From NCBI RefSeq assembly GCF_000730645.1, contig NZ_BBIU01000013.1:124001-188000 (forward strand): DNA of 64,000 nt, in the 5' to 3' direction. Under the pieces are notes generated by a model that made no database searches, was not told where the DNA came from, and saw only the letters and a list, made by a program, of their open reading frames with translations. The translations under genes and the position numbers were made by a program. Position 1 is the first letter of the stretch. Each line of letters starts with the position of its first letter. This stretch comes from Pseudomonas parafulva NBRC 16636 = DSM 17004. GTDB lineage: Bacteria; Pseudomonadota; Gammaproteobacteria; Pseudomonadales; Pseudomonadaceae. Shown here in pieces: positions 20,729 to 31,393 of this stretch.

Positions 20729-20795
20729 AGCCCAGCACATACAGGTAGCACTGTGCGCACTGCCTGTAAACCGGGGCTCGTGAACAGCGAGGGGA

Positions 20796-21992
<1,197 letters not shown>

Positions 21993-22038
21993 TCACCGCG
22001 GACACTAATTCCGTTCTTTGTTTCCCTTGGAGATCACC

Positions 22039-22326
22039 ATGGCGCTTGAACGCTGCGACGTGGAAAAGATCGCCCATCTGGCCCGACTGGGGCTGAATGA
22101 TGGCGAACTGCCACGCATTACCGACGCCCTGAACAGCATCCTCGGGCTGGTCGACCAGATGCAAGCGGTCGATACCACTGGCATCGAGCCCCTGGCTCAC
22201 CCCCTGGAGGCCAGCCAGCGGCTGCGCCCCGACCAGGTCACCGAGCACAACCAGCGCGAGGCCTACCAGGCCATCGCACCGAAGACCGAAAGCGGTCTGT
22301 ACCTGGTTCCCAAAGTCATCGAGTAA
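22039..22326 (+). CDS. gatC: GatC, subunit C of Asp/Glu-tRNA amidotransferase
   Basis: 95-residue assembly subunit of the GatCAB enzyme that converts misacylated Asp-tRNA(Asn) and/or Glu-tRNA(Gln) to the amide forms. Begins [19 protein letters not shown], with the C-terminal [10 protein letters not shown] motif. ATG 22039 follows GGAGATCACC. A longer frame from 22018 lacks a ribosome site. First gene of gatCAB, 15 bp before gatA. Confidence 0.95.
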   Translation: MALERCDVEKIAHLARLGLNDGELPRITDALNSILGLVDQMQAVDTTGIEPLAHPLEASQRLRPDQVTEHNQREAYQAIAPKTESGLYLVPKVIE

Positions 22327-22341
22327 GGGATAGCGCCTGCC

Positions 22342-23793
22342 ATGCATCAATTGACCCTGGCCGAGATCGCCCGCGGGCTCGCCGACAAGTCGTTTTCTTC
22401 CGAAGAGCTGACCGGCGCCCTGCTGGCCCGCATCAAGCAGATCGACCCGCAACTCAACAGCTTCATCAGCGTCACCGACGACCTGGCCATCAGCCAGGCA
22501 CGTGCCGCCGACGCCCGCCGCGCTGCCGGTGACACCGGCGTGCTGCTGGGTGCGCCCATTGCCCACAAGGACCTGTTCTGTACCCTGGGCGTGCGCACCA
22601 GCTGCGCGTCGAAGATGCTCGACAATTTCAAGGCGCCTTACGACGCCACCGTGGTAGCCAAGCTGGCCGAAGCCGGCATGGTCACCCTGGGCAAAACCAA
22701 CATGGACGAGTTCGCCATGGGTTCGGCCAACGAATCCAGCCACTATGGCGCGGTGAAAAACCCCTGGAACCTCGACCACGTGCCAGGCGGCTCTTCTGGC
22801 GGTTCGGCCGCTGCCGTAGCGGCCCGCCTGCTGCCGGTGACCACCGGTACCGACACCGGCGGCTCGATCCGCCAGCCTGCCGCGCTGACCAACCTGACCG
22901 GCCTCAAACCGACCTACGGTCGCGTCTCGCGCTGGGGCATGATCGCCTACGCCTCCAGCCTCGACCAGGGCGGCCCGCTGGCCCGTACCGCCGAAGACTG
23001 CGCCCTGCTGCTGCAAGGCATGGCCGGGTTCGATGCCAAAGACTCCACCAGCATCGATGAACCGGTGCCGGACTACAGCGCCAACCTCAATGCGCCCCTG
23101 CAGGGCCTGCGCATCGGCCTGCCCAAGGAGTACTTCGGCGCGGGCCTCGACCCGCGTATCGCCGACCTGGTCCAGGCCAGCGTCAAGGAACTGGAACAGC
23201 TGGGCGCGGTGGTGAAGGAAATCAGCCTGCCGAACATGCAGCATGCCATCCCGGCGTACTACGTGATCGCGCCGGCCGAAGCGTCTTCGAACCTGTCGCG
23301 TTTCGACGGCGTGCGCTTCGGCTACCGCTGCGACGCCCCGAAAGACCTCACCGACCTGTACAAGCGCTCCCGTGGCGAGGGCTTCGGCGCCGAAGTGCAG
23401 CGCCGCATCATGGTCGGCACCTACGCCCTGTCGGCCGGCTACTACGATGCCTACTACGTCAAGGCGCAGCAGATCCGCCGCCTGATCAAGAACGACTTCA
23501 TGGCCGCCTTCAACGATGTCGACCTGATCCTCGGCCCAACCACGCCGAACCCGGCCTGGAAGCTGGGCGCCAAGAGCAGCGACCCGGTCGCCGCCTACCT
23601 TGAGGACGTCTACACCATCACCGCCAACCTCGCCGGGCTGCCTGGCCTGTCGATGCCGGCCGGCTTCGTCGATGGCTTGCCGGTCGGTGTACAGCTGCTG
23701 GCACCGTACTTCCAGGAAGGCCGCCTGCTCAATGTCGCGCACCGCTACCAGCAGGTGACCGACTGGCACACCCGCGCCCCTAACGGCTTCTGA
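22342..23793 (+). CDS. gatA: GatA, glutaminase/amidase subunit of GatCAB
   Basis: 483 residues of the amidase-signature family. It releases ammonia from glutamine for tRNA-bound amidation. The Ser-cisSer-Lys triad is visible: Lys in [10 protein letters not shown] and the two serines in [13 protein letters not shown] and [13 protein letters not shown]. Length is normal. Located 15 bp after gatC and 11 bp before gatB. Confidence 0.97.
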   Translation: MHQLTLAEIARGLADKSFSSEELTGALLARIKQIDPQLNSFISVTDDLAISQARAADARRAAGDTGVLLGAPIAHKDLFCTLGVRTSCASKMLDNFKAPYDATVVAKLAEAGMVTLGKTNMDEFAMGSANESSHYGAVKNPWNLDHVPGGSSGGSAAAVAARLLPVTTGTDTGGSIRQPAALTNLTGLKPTYGRVSRWGMIAYASSLDQGGPLARTAEDCALLLQGMAGFDAKDSTSIDEPVPDYSANLNAPLQGLRIGLPKEYFGAGLDPRIADLVQASVKELEQLGAVVKEISLPNMQHAIPAYYVIAPAEASSNLSRFDGVRFGYRCDAPKDLTDLYKRSRGEGFGAEVQRRIMVGTYALSAGYYDAYYVKAQQIRRLIKNDFMAAFNDVDLILGPTTPNPAWKLGAKSSDPVAAYLEDVYTITANLAGLPGLSMPAGFVDGLPVGVQLLAPYFQEGRLLNVAHRYQQVTDWHTRAPNGF

Positions 23794-23804
23794 GGAATTC
23801 ACAC

Positions 23805-25250
23805 ATGCAATGGGAAGTTGTGATCGGGCTGGAAATCCACACTCAGCTCGCCACCCAGTCGAAGATCTTTTCCGGCAGCGCCACGACGTTTGGCTCGGAA
23901 CCGAACACCCAGGCCAGCCTGGTCGACCTGGGCATGCCCGGCGTACTGCCGGTACTCAACCAGGAAGCCGTGCGCATGGCGTGCATGTTCGGCCTGGCCA
24001 TCGATGCTGAAATCGGCAAGCGCAACGTGTTTGCCCGCAAGAACTACTTTTACCCCGACCTGCCCAAGGGCTACCAGATCAGCCAGATGGACCTGCCAAT
24101 CGTCGGCAAGGGTCACCTGGACATCGCCCTTGAAGACGGCACCCTCAAGCGCATCGGGGTCACCCGTGCGCACCTGGAGGAAGACGCCGGCAAGAGCCTG
24201 CACGAAGACTTCAGCGGCTCCACCGGCATCGACTTGAACCGCGCCGGCACACCCTTGCTGGAGATCGTTTCCGAGCCAGACATGCGCAGCGCCAAGGAGG
24301 CCGTGGCGTACGTCAAGGCCATCCACGCCCTGGTGCGCTACCTGGGCATCTGTGACGGCAACATGGCCGAAGGCTCGCTGCGCTGCGACTGCAACGTGTC
24401 GATCCGCCCCAAGGGCCAGACCGAGTTCGGCACCCGCTGCGAGATCAAGAACGTCAACTCGTTCCGCTTCATCGAGCGCGCGATCAACAGCGAGATCCAG
24501 CGTCAGATCGACCTGATCGAAGACGGCGGCAAGGTGGTGCAGGAAACCCGCCTGTACGACCCGAACAAAGACGAAACCCGCTCCATGCGCAGCAAGGAGG
24601 AAGCCAACGACTACCGTTACTTCCCCGACCCAGACCTGCTGCCAGTGGTGATCGAAGACAGCTTCCTGGCAACCGTGCGTGCCGGCCTGCCGGAACTGCC
24701 GCCGCAGAAAGTCGAGCGTTTCCAGAGCCAGTACGGCCTGTCGGCCTATGATGCCAACGTGCTGGCCTCCAGCCGTGAGCAGGCCGACTACTTCGAGGAA
24801 GTGGTCAAGATCGGTGGCGATGCGAAGCTTGCGGCCAACTGGGTCATGGTCGAGCTGGGCAGCCTGCTGAACAAGCTGGGCATCGAAATCGACCAGGCCC
24901 CGGTCAGCGCTGCGCACCTGGGTGGCATGCTGCTGCGCATCCGCGACAACACCATCAGCGGCAAGATCGCCAAGACGGTATTCGAAGCCATGGCTGCCGG
25001 CGAAGGGGATGCCGACAGCATCATCGAAAGCCGCGGCCTGAAACAGGTCACCGACAGCGGTGCCATCGAGCAGATGCTCGACGAGGTGCTGGCGGCCAAC
25101 GCCGAACAGGTCGAGCAGTACCGGGCAGCCGATGAGGCCAAGCGCGGCAAGATGTTCGGCTTCTTCGTCGGGCAGGCGATGAAAGCCTCCAAAGGCAAGG
25201 CCAACCCCGGGCAGGTGAACCAACTGCTCAAGGCCAAGCTCGAAGGCTGA
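23805..25250 (+). CDS. gatB: GatB, aspartyl/glutamyl-tRNA amidotransferase subunit B
   Basis: 481 residues. Kinase-like N-terminal cradle that activates the tRNA-bound Asp/Glu ([45 protein letters not shown]), with the C-terminal YqeY-like tRNA-binding tail ending [13 protein letters not shown]. It completes the gatCAB operon. REP-like DNA follows. Confidence 0.97.
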   Translation: MQWEVVIGLEIHTQLATQSKIFSGSATTFGSEPNTQASLVDLGMPGVLPVLNQEAVRMACMFGLAIDAEIGKRNVFARKNYFYPDLPKGYQISQMDLPIVGKGHLDIALEDGTLKRIGVTRAHLEEDAGKSLHEDFSGSTGIDLNRAGTPLLEIVSEPDMRSAKEAVAYVKAIHALVRYLGICDGNMAEGSLRCDCNVSIRPKGQTEFGTRCEIKNVNSFRFIERAINSEIQRQIDLIEDGGKVVQETRLYDPNKDETRSMRSKEEANDYRYFPDPDLLPVVIEDSFLATVRAGLPELPPQKVERFQSQYGLSAYDANVLASSREQADYFEEVVKIGGDAKLAANWVMVELGSLLNKLGIEIDQAPVSAAHLGGMLLRIRDNTISGKIAKTVFEAMAAGEGDADSIIESRGLKQVTDSGAIEQMLDEVLAANAEQVEQYRAADEAKRGKMFGFFVGQAMKASKGKANPGQVNQLLKAKLEG

Positions 25251-25272
25251 CTGTTTTACCCATGTAGACCTG

Positions 25273-25361
25273 CGAGGGCCTGGCCCTCGTTCGCGGCCTG
25301 ACCCGCGCTCACAGCGGCCCCATTCAATACGCTGTGGGCGCGGTTTACCCGCGATGTGGCC
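25273..25361. repeat. Palindrome plus inverted pair of degenerate REP elements
   Basis: A 17-bp palindrome CGAGGGCC-T-GGCCCTCG (25273-25289) overlaps a degenerate forward REP (25281-25314). An opposite-facing REP (25331-25361, containing GGTTTACCCGCGATGTGGCC) follows. The pattern resembles the P. putida REP family and a BIME-like pair. It occupies the gap between gatB and the RlpA-like gene. Confidence 0.6.
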
Positions 25362-25378
25362 ACACTGGAGCGCCCGAC

Positions 25379-25753
25379 TTGTTGAAACGATCCCTGGGCA
25401 CCTTCGCCCTCTTCGCCCTTCTGGCAGGCTGCGCCAGCCATGACATCGACCCACGCGGTTATGACAAGACCGGCACCGCCTCGTATTACGGCTCACGCCA
25501 CCACGGCAAACGCACAGCCAGCGGCGAGCCCTTCAACCAGCACGGCCTGACCGCCGCCCACCGCTCCTTGCCATTCGGCAGCCGCGTACTGGTGACCAAC
25601 CTGGCCAACCAGCGCAGCGTGGTGGTGCGCATCAACGACCGCGGCCCACATGCCCGCAATCGCCTGATCGACCTGTCACGCGCCGCCGCAGAAAAAATCG
25701 GCATGCTGCGTAGCGGAACAGCGCGCGTGCGGGTACAAGGGCTTAGTGACTGA
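25379..25753 (+). CDS. RlpA-like septal-ring lytic transglycosylase lipoprotein, short form
   Basis: 124 residues starting at TTG 25379 (GGAG eight bases upstream) or TTG 25382. The signal peptide ends in the lipobox LLAGC. The double-psi beta-barrel RlpA domain follows (GTASYYGSRHHGKRTASGE, then RINDRGPHARNRLIDLS). Conserved His and Asp of the RlpA catalytic site appear in this core. It lacks the SPOR domain of full-length RlpA. In P. aeruginosa RlpA cleaves denuded glycans. Whether this short paralogue is active is unknown. No ATG is available without losing the lipobox. Confidence 0.85.
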   Translation: MLKRSLGTFALFALLAGCASHDIDPRGYDKTGTASYYGSRHHGKRTASGEPFNQHGLTAAHRSLPFGSRVLVTNLANQRSVVVRINDRGPHARNRLIDLSRAAAEKIGMLRSGTARVRVQGLSD

Positions 25754-25771
25754 CGCGACTGGAGCCCTATC

Positions 25772-26857
25772 ATCTTCGACCTGGCCACCCTTCCCACCTT
25801 CAGCCTTCTGCAGTTGGGCATCGCCCTGCTGCTGCTGGTCGGCGGCGCCGAATTGCTGGTGCGTGCGTCGCTGCGCCTGGCGCAAAGGCTGCATGTTCGC
25901 CCGCTGATCATCGGCCTGAGCCTGGTGGCCTTCGGCAGCACGGCACCCCAGCTCACCGTCAGCCTGCAGGCCGCCTACCAGGGCGCGCCGGACGTTGCTG
26001 TAGGCAGCGTGATCGGCAGCAACATCTTCAACGTACTGGCCATCCTCGGCATGGCCGCGCTGATTATTCCGCTGCGGGTATCGCGCCAGCTGGTACGCCT
26101 GGATATCCCTTTGATGATCGTGGCAAGCCTGCTGGTCTACGGCTTGGCCGCCAACGGCTACCTGGGGAGGCTGGAAGGGGCATTGCTGCTGCTTGGGCTA
26201 GTGGGTTACCTGGCGATGCTATGGCATCAGTCGCGCCACTACGCACGCACGTACCCGGCCCCGCGCACGGCCACCTCCAGCGCCGGCCGTTTCTGGGCGG
26301 GCACGGCCCTGCAGGTGCTGATCGGCCTGGGCTTGTTGACCCTTGCCGGCCACCTGTTGCTGGACGCCGTGGTAGAAGTGGCCACCGACCTGGGGCTGTC
26401 GGAGCGAGTGATCGGCCTGACCGTGGTGGCCATCTGCACCTCCTTGCCCGAACTGGCGGCGGCGCTGATCGCCGCCCTGCGCGGCGAACGTGAAATTGCC
26501 GTGGGCACGGTGATCGGCAGCAACCTGTTCAACCTGCTCGGCGTGCTGGGGCTCACGGCCCTGGTCACCCCCGAGCCACTGTCGATATCGCCCAACGCAC
26601 TGGATTTCGACCTGCCTGTGATGCTTGGCGTGGCGGTGCTGAGCCTGCCCGTGTTCTATTCGGGCTACCGCATCACCCGCGCCGAAGGGCTTGTGTTTCT
26701 ATGCCTGTACCTGGCGTATGGGCTACACGTTGCAGCATTCACCATGGGCATGCCACTGGCTGGCCGCCTGGAACGCCTGATGCTGCTCTATGTGCTGCCA
26801 GTGCTTGCGCTGGTGCTGCTGTACACCACCGTGCGAGCCTGGCGCCGCCAGCATTAG
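25772..26857 (+). CDS. CaCA-family Na+/Ca2+-type antiporter (YrbG-like)
   Basis: Ten-helix exchanger, about 347 residues from TTG 25814 or 361 from a possible ATC 25772, which sits seven bases after GGAG and restores a full first helix. The alpha-1 repeat reads AFGSTAPQLTVS instead of the usual GTSxPEL: the cation-binding Glu is Gln (codon 25949-25951). The alpha-2 repeat retains TSLPEL. Both carry GSVIGSNIFN / GTVIGSNLFN. The substrate is therefore uncertain, and the family name should not be read as proof of calcium transport. Confidence 0.82.
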   Translation: MFDLATLPTFSLLQLGIALLLLVGGAELLVRASLRLAQRLHVRPLIIGLSLVAFGSTAPQLTVSLQAAYQGAPDVAVGSVIGSNIFNVLAILGMAALIIPLRVSRQLVRLDIPLMIVASLLVYGLAANGYLGRLEGALLLLGLVGYLAMLWHQSRHYARTYPAPRTATSSAGRFWAGTALQVLIGLGLLTLAGHLLLDAVVEVATDLGLSERVIGLTVVAICTSLPELAAALIAALRGEREIAVGTVIGSNLFNLLGVLGLTALVTPEPLSISPNALDFDLPVMLGVAVLSLPVFYSGYRITRAEGLVFLCLYLAYGLHVAAFTMGMPLAGRLERLMLLYVLPVLALVLLYTTVRAWRRQH

Positions 26858-26868
26858 CGGCAGGCGAC

Positions 26869-26921
26869 GCGCTTTTCGCGGGCAAAGCCCTGTAGAGGCG
26901 TGTTTACCCGCGATGAGGCCA
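26869..26921. repeat. Inverted pair of degenerate REP elements
   Basis: A forward degenerate REP (26871-26896, TTCGCGGGCAAAGCCCTGTAG) meets a reverse one (26890-26920, GTGTTTACCCGCGATGAGGCC) between the antiporter and aroP, which are convergent. It may act as transcription boundary or DNA gyrase/IHF site, as for other BIMEs. Confidence 0.55.
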
Positions 26922-26928
26922 GCCCTGC

Positions 26929-28287
26929 CTAGCTTGCCTGGCGAGCCTTTTTCAGCCTGAACGCCACCCACAACGCAGCAATCCAGGCCGGGATCAGCAT
27001 CACCGAAATGCGAATCGGCGGGGTCAGGTACATCACCACCAAGATCAACACGATGAACGCCAGGCACAGGTAATTGCTCAGCGGGTGCCACAGGCTCTTG
27101 TAGAACGGCGTTACCCCTGCTGCGAGCTTGGCCTTGCGGAACTTCAGGTGGGTAATGCTGATGCTCGCCCAGTTGATCACCAGCGCCGACACCGCCAGGG
27201 CCATCAGCAAACCAAAGGCTTCACCCGGCATCACGTAATTGATCACCACACACAGGCCCGTAGCCAGTGCCGACACGCCCAGGGCTGTAAGCGGTACGCC
27301 ACTGCGGCTGACCTTGAGCAACTGGCGCGGGGCATCACCCTGGCTGGCCAGGCCAAACAGCATGCGGCTGTTTGCATACACGCAGCTGTTGTAGACCGAC
27401 AGGGCTGCCGTGAGCACCACGACGTTGAGGATGGTGGCCACCACGTCGCTGTTGGCATTGTGGAAGATCATCACGAATGGGCTCCCGCCCTGCACCACCT
27501 TCTGCCACGGGTACAGCGACAGCAACACGGCCAGCGCGCCGATGTAGAAAATCAGAATGCGATACACCACCTGGTTGGTGGCCTTGGGGATGCTCTGGCG
27601 CGGGTTGTCGGCTTCTGCAGCGGTGATGCCCACCAGCTCCAGGCCACCGAACGAGAACATGATCACAGCCAGGGCCATGACCAGCCCGGTGACGCCATTG
27701 GGGAAGAACCCGCCGTACTGCCACAGGTTGGCGACACTGGCATCCGGGCCGCCCGTGCCGCTGGCCAACAGCCAGGCGCCAAAGCCGATCATGCTGAGGA
27801 TGGCCACGACCTTGATCAGGGCGAACCAGAACTCCATTTCGCCATACACCTTCACCTGGGTGAGGTTGATCAGGTTGATCACCACGAAGAAGATCGCCGC
27901 CGTCGCCCAGGTGGGGAAGCCCGGCCACCAGTACTGCACGTAAATGCCCACAGCGGTCAGCTCTGCCATGCCCACCAGCACGTAGACCACCCAGTAGTTC
28001 CAGCCTGAAACAAACCCTGCGAACTCGCTCCAGTAGCGGTGGGCAAAATGGCTGAAGCTGCCGGCTACCGGCTCCTCCACCACCATTTCACCCAGCTGGC
28101 GCATGATCAGGAAGGCCATCAGGCCGGCGATGGCATAGCCCAGCAGCACGGAGGGGCCGGCCAGCTGGATGGTCTGGGCGATGCCCAGGAACAACCCGGT
28201 GCCAATGGCACCGCCCAGTGCGATCAGCTGGATATGGCGGTTCTTCAGCCCGCGCTGTAACTGCTCGGGCCTGTTCTGGTCTTGCAT
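26929..28287 (-). CDS. aroP: Aromatic amino acid permease (AroP/PheP type)
   Basis: 452 residues, twelve membrane helices, APC superfamily. NRHIQLIALGGAIGTGLFLG, MRQLGEMVVEEPVAGSF and FSFGGLELVGITAAEADNP follow E. coli PheP/AroP closely, more than CycA or GabP, so import of Phe/Tyr/Trp by proton symport is most likely. ATG 28287 has AAGGA upstream. The frame opens to 28380 without support. I recall the P. putida orthologue being annotated aroP. Confidence 0.85.
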   Translation of the reverse strand: MQDQNRPEQLQRGLKNRHIQLIALGGAIGTGLFLGIAQTIQLAGPSVLLGYAIAGLMAFLIMRQLGEMVVEEPVAGSFSHFAHRYWSEFAGFVSGWNYWVVYVLVGMAELTAVGIYVQYWWPGFPTWATAAIFFVVINLINLTQVKVYGEMEFWFALIKVVAILSMIGFGAWLLASGTGGPDASVANLWQYGGFFPNGVTGLVMALAVIMFSFGGLELVGITAAEADNPRQSIPKATNQVVYRILIFYIGALAVLLSLYPWQKVVQGGSPFVMIFHNANSDVVATILNVVVLTAALSVYNSCVYANSRMLFGLASQGDAPRQLLKVSRSGVPLTALGVSALATGLCVVINYVMPGEAFGLLMALAVSALVINWASISITHLKFRKAKLAAGVTPFYKSLWHPLSNYLCLAFIVLILVVMYLTPPIRISVMLIPAWIAALWVAFRLKKARQAS

Positions 28288-28342
28288 GAAGTGTCCTTTC
28301 GCTGGTGGGGCAGTGTTATTGCTTTGGTTGTCGGCCAAGGAT

Positions 28343-29284
28343 CTAGATCCATCCGCCCCACTGCAAGATGAAAATCCCAATATTGGTGGTAATTGCCGCC
28401 ATTAGCGTAGTAATCACGATGATAGAGGCTGCCAGTTCATGGTTGCCATTGGCCGCCCTAGCCATCACGTAGCTGGCCGCAGCGGTGGGGCTGCCGATGT
28501 ACAGGAACAGGATGCCCAACTCGGCGCCACGAAAACCGCACAGCCATGCACCCAGGGTGCCGGCCAGCGGCAGCCAGACCATCTTCACTAGGCTGGCATC
28601 CATGGCCAGCCGGCCGCTGTCGCGCAGCGCCGTCAGCGACAGGGTGCCGCCAATGCAGATAAGCGCCAACGGCAGGGTCATCTGGGCCAGGTAGTCACCC
28701 GAGGTGAGCAACCAGTTGGGCAGCGGTACCTGGCCGTAGGCCATGGGGGTGGCCACCAGCACGCTGATGATCAGCGGGTTGCTGAAGATACTCTTGCAGA
28801 TGCTCCAGGGGTCGGACTTGAGGTCTGGGCTGTAGACCGCCAGCACCACCGCCGACAGCGAGTTGTACATGAGGATGACCAGCCCGGCGAGCACTGCCCC
28901 CAAAGAAATGCCGTAGTCCCCATACAGGCTTGCTGCCAGGGCCAAGCCGATGACGCCGTTATTGCCACGAAACGCACCCTGGGTGTAGATACCACGGTCT
29001 GCGACCGGGCTGCGCCATACTGCCATGCCCCAGGCGATGGCAAACCCGACCAGGGTAGCAATCACGAAGTAGAGCATCACGCCCGGTTTTACCGCGGCGG
29101 CCAGGTCGGCGTGATAGATGCCCAGGAACAGCAACGCGGGCATGCAGACGTTGAACACCAGCTGCGAGGCGACCCGGTTGAAGTTGTCGTCGATAAGGTT
29201 GATGCGCCGCAGCAGCACGCCCATGAACAGCATGGCAAAGACAGGCGCCGTAATGTTCAGCGTCTGGACGAGAAGGGCAAGCAT
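28343..29284 (-). CDS. AEC-family (auxin efflux carrier-like) transporter
   Basis: 313 residues, about ten membrane helices. Opens with NITAPVFAMLFMGVLLRR and has an internal repeat typical of the AEC/BART superfamily (FNVCMPALLFLGIYH; LPLALICIGGTLSLTAL). Bacterial members export or import organic acids such as malate or malonate. The substrate cannot be read from sequence. Transcribed toward aroP, with a 55-bp gap. Confidence 0.82.
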   Translation of the reverse strand: MLALLVQTLNITAPVFAMLFMGVLLRRINLIDDNFNRVASQLVFNVCMPALLFLGIYHADLAAAVKPGVMLYFVIATLVGFAIAWGMAVWRSPVADRGIYTQGAFRGNNGVIGLALAASLYGDYGISLGAVLAGLVILMYNSLSAVVLAVYSPDLKSDPWSICKSIFSNPLIISVLVATPMAYGQVPLPNWLLTSGDYLAQMTLPLALICIGGTLSLTALRDSGRLAMDASLVKMVWLPLAGTLGAWLCGFRGAELGILFLYIGSPTAAASYVMARAANGNHELAASIIVITTLMAAITTNIGIFILQWGGWI

Positions 29285-29374
29285 GCGCGCACCATCCGGG
29301 TGGGGGTTACCGTTAGGCGGCTAATGATACACCGGTCGGCGCGTGCATGGCGCGCGCCAACTACGGGCAGCGAC

Positions 29375-29935
29375 TCAGCGGCGGACGGGGCGCTTCTGCA
29401 GCTTGCGTTGCAGGGTACGGCGGTGCATGCCCAGGGCGCGTGCGGTGGCCGAGATATTGCCCTCGTGCTCATTGAGCACGCGCTGGATGTGCTCCCACTG
29501 CAAACGGTCCACCGACATGGGGTTTTCCGGCACCAGGGTGTCCAGGTCGGTGTGCTCCGACAGCAGCGCCGCCAGTACATCATCAGCATCGGCCGGCTTG
29601 CACAGGTAATTGCAGGCACCGCGCTTCACGGCTTCCACCGCTGTGGCGATGCTGGAATAACCGGTCAGGATCACCACACGCATCTCCGGGTCCAGGGCCA
29701 GCAGCTTGGGCAGCAACACCAGCCCCGAGTCGCCTTCCATTTTCAGGTCCAGGGTGGCGTAGTCCGGCAGGTCCTGCTGGGCCAGCACCAGGCCCTCTTC
29801 GGCAGAGCTTGCGGTGCTCACCCGGAAGCCGCGACGGCTCATGGCCCGGGCCATCACCCGGGTGAAGGTGGCGTCGTCATCCACCAGCAACAGGTGGGGC
29901 AGCTCTTCGCTTTCGACCTGGTTTTCTTCGCTCAT
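29375..29935 (-). CDS. roxR: RoxR, redox response regulator (RegA/PrrA/ActR family)
   Basis: 186 residues. Receiver domain (acidic pocket Asp19-Asp21, phospho-acceptor Asp63 in ATLDLKMEGDSG, Lys in YLCKPADADD) and a C-terminal Fis-type helix-turn-helix (GNISATARALGMHRRTLQRK). In P. putida RoxSR controls terminal oxidases and redox balance (established for the family). Overlaps the roxS stop by 4 bp, so the pair is translationally coupled. Confidence 0.93.
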   Translation of the reverse strand: MSEENQVESEELPHLLLVDDDATFTRVMARAMSRRGFRVSTASSAEEGLVLAQQDLPDYATLDLKMEGDSGLVLLPKLLALDPEMRVVILTGYSSIATAVEAVKRGACNYLCKPADADDVLAALLSEHTDLDTLVPENPMSVDRLQWEHIQRVLNEHEGNISATARALGMHRRTLQRKLQKRPVRR

Positions 29936-31191
29936 CTTTCTTCTCCTCGCGTGCCGTGGGGCAGGCGCAATTCGGTCAGGGTGCCACCTTGATCATGACT
30001 ATAGAGTTTCACCGAACCACCCGCACGGGTCACGCTGGCCTTGCTCAGGAACAGGCCCAGGCCAAAACCCTTGCCCTTGGTGGTGATGAAAGGTTTGCCA
30101 ATGGCTTCGGCAATGGCCGGTGGCACACCCGGGCCATGGTCGCGGATGCTGATGACGATGTCCTGGGCGTCCCAGTCCAGGCGCACTTCCAGGTCATCGG
30201 GGCAGGCATCGGCAGCATTGTTCAGCAGGTTCAGCAACGCCTGGGTCAGGTCTGGCGGTGGGGTCAGGCGCGGCACCTGGCCATCGCGCAGGCGCTGGAA
30301 GCGGTAGCTGGCTTCGGGGCGCATCAGGTGCCAGCGGTTCAGCGCCTCGTCCAGCCAGGCGGTCACGTCCTGCTCAACCAGCGCCAGGCGCCGATTGGCT
30401 TCAGCTGCGCGCACCAGGTGCTGCAGGGTCTGCTTGCACAGCTTTACCTGGTCCTGAAGGATCTGCAGGTCTTCCTGCAGCAGCGGGTCGTGGTGGTCCT
30501 GGCGCATTTCGTTCAGCAGCACACTCATGGTCGCCAGCGGCGTGCCCAACTCGTGGGCGGCGCCGGCAGCCTGGGTGGCCACCGCCAGCAATTGCTCGTC
30601 GCGCAGGCTTTCTTCGCGCCGCTCGGAACGCAGTTGCTCCTGGCGCCGCAGCTCTTCGGCCATGCGTGCGGCAAAGAAGGTGATCACCGCAGCGGCCAGG
30701 GCAATGCTCAGCCACATGCCGTACACCTGCATCTTGTCCCGCGCCAGGGGCAGGCCTTCAAGCGGGTAGAACTGCACCAGCAGCAGGCTGTAGGCGGTCA
30801 GCGCGATGCCGGACAGTATCAGCGAGTACAGCCAGGGCAGCGTCACCGCCGCGATCGCCAGAGGCACCAGGTAATACGACACGAACGGGTTGGTGGAACC
30901 GCCCGAGTAATACAGCAGCGCACTGTGGATCAGCAGGTCGCAGGCCAGTTGCAGGGCGTATTCCAGTTCGGTGACCGGGAGCGACAAGCGCAGGCGCAGG
31001 GCCGTGAACGCGCACAGCAACGAGGACAAGGCCAAGGTGCCAGCCAACGACAGCCAGGGCAGCGGCAGCAGTTCGGTCCAGTAGGCCACGCCCACGGAAC
31101 CCGCCTGGGCGGCCAGGACCAGAACCCGGATGACAGTCAGGCGCCAGAGGTTCTGGCGGGTAGCGGACAGCGGTTGTACGGCGGCGAGCAT
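29932..31191 (-). CDS. roxS: RoxS, redox-sensing histidine kinase (RegB/PrrB family)
   Basis: 419 residues. Six-helix membrane domain containing the quinone-binding heptad GGSTNPF (residues 97-103, matching the RegB GGxxNPF motif). H-box His213 in AAGAAHELGTPLATM. A Cys at 252 in the dimerisation region is a candidate for the RegB redox cysteine. HATPase boxes NNAADA, DHGPGVP, GKGFGLGLFLS. ATG 31191 follows GGAGAGCTC. It senses quinone-pool redox and phosphorylates RoxR. Confidence 0.93.
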   Translation of the reverse strand: MLAAVQPLSATRQNLWRLTVIRVLVLAAQAGSVGVAYWTELLPLPWLSLAGTLALSSLLCAFTALRLRLSLPVTELEYALQLACDLLIHSALLYYSGGSTNPFVSYYLVPLAIAAVTLPWLYSLILSGIALTAYSLLLVQFYPLEGLPLARDKMQVYGMWLSIALAAAVITFFAARMAEELRRQEQLRSERREESLRDEQLLAVATQAAGAAHELGTPLATMSVLLNEMRQDHHDPLLQEDLQILQDQVKLCKQTLQHLVRAAEANRRLALVEQDVTAWLDEALNRWHLMRPEASYRFQRLRDGQVPRLTPPPDLTQALLNLLNNAADACPDDLEVRLDWDAQDIVISIRDHGPGVPPAIAEAIGKPFITTKGKGFGLGLFLSKASVTRAGGSVKLYSHDQGGTLTELRLPHGTRGEER

Positions 31192-31393
31192 GAGCTCTCC
31201 TGATGAGTGCTCCAGAAAATCGGCTGGAGTATACCGAAGCCGGGCGCCTCGCTGCAGCAATGCGGCAAAGCGCCACACTTTGTCACAGGTTGCCGATGGC
31301 ACCGCTGAACCCACTACACTGTTTTCCGGTCTGACTGGCCATGCGTGGAATGGATGGCCACACCCCACGCCTTTCTCTGCCAAGGAGCACCTT

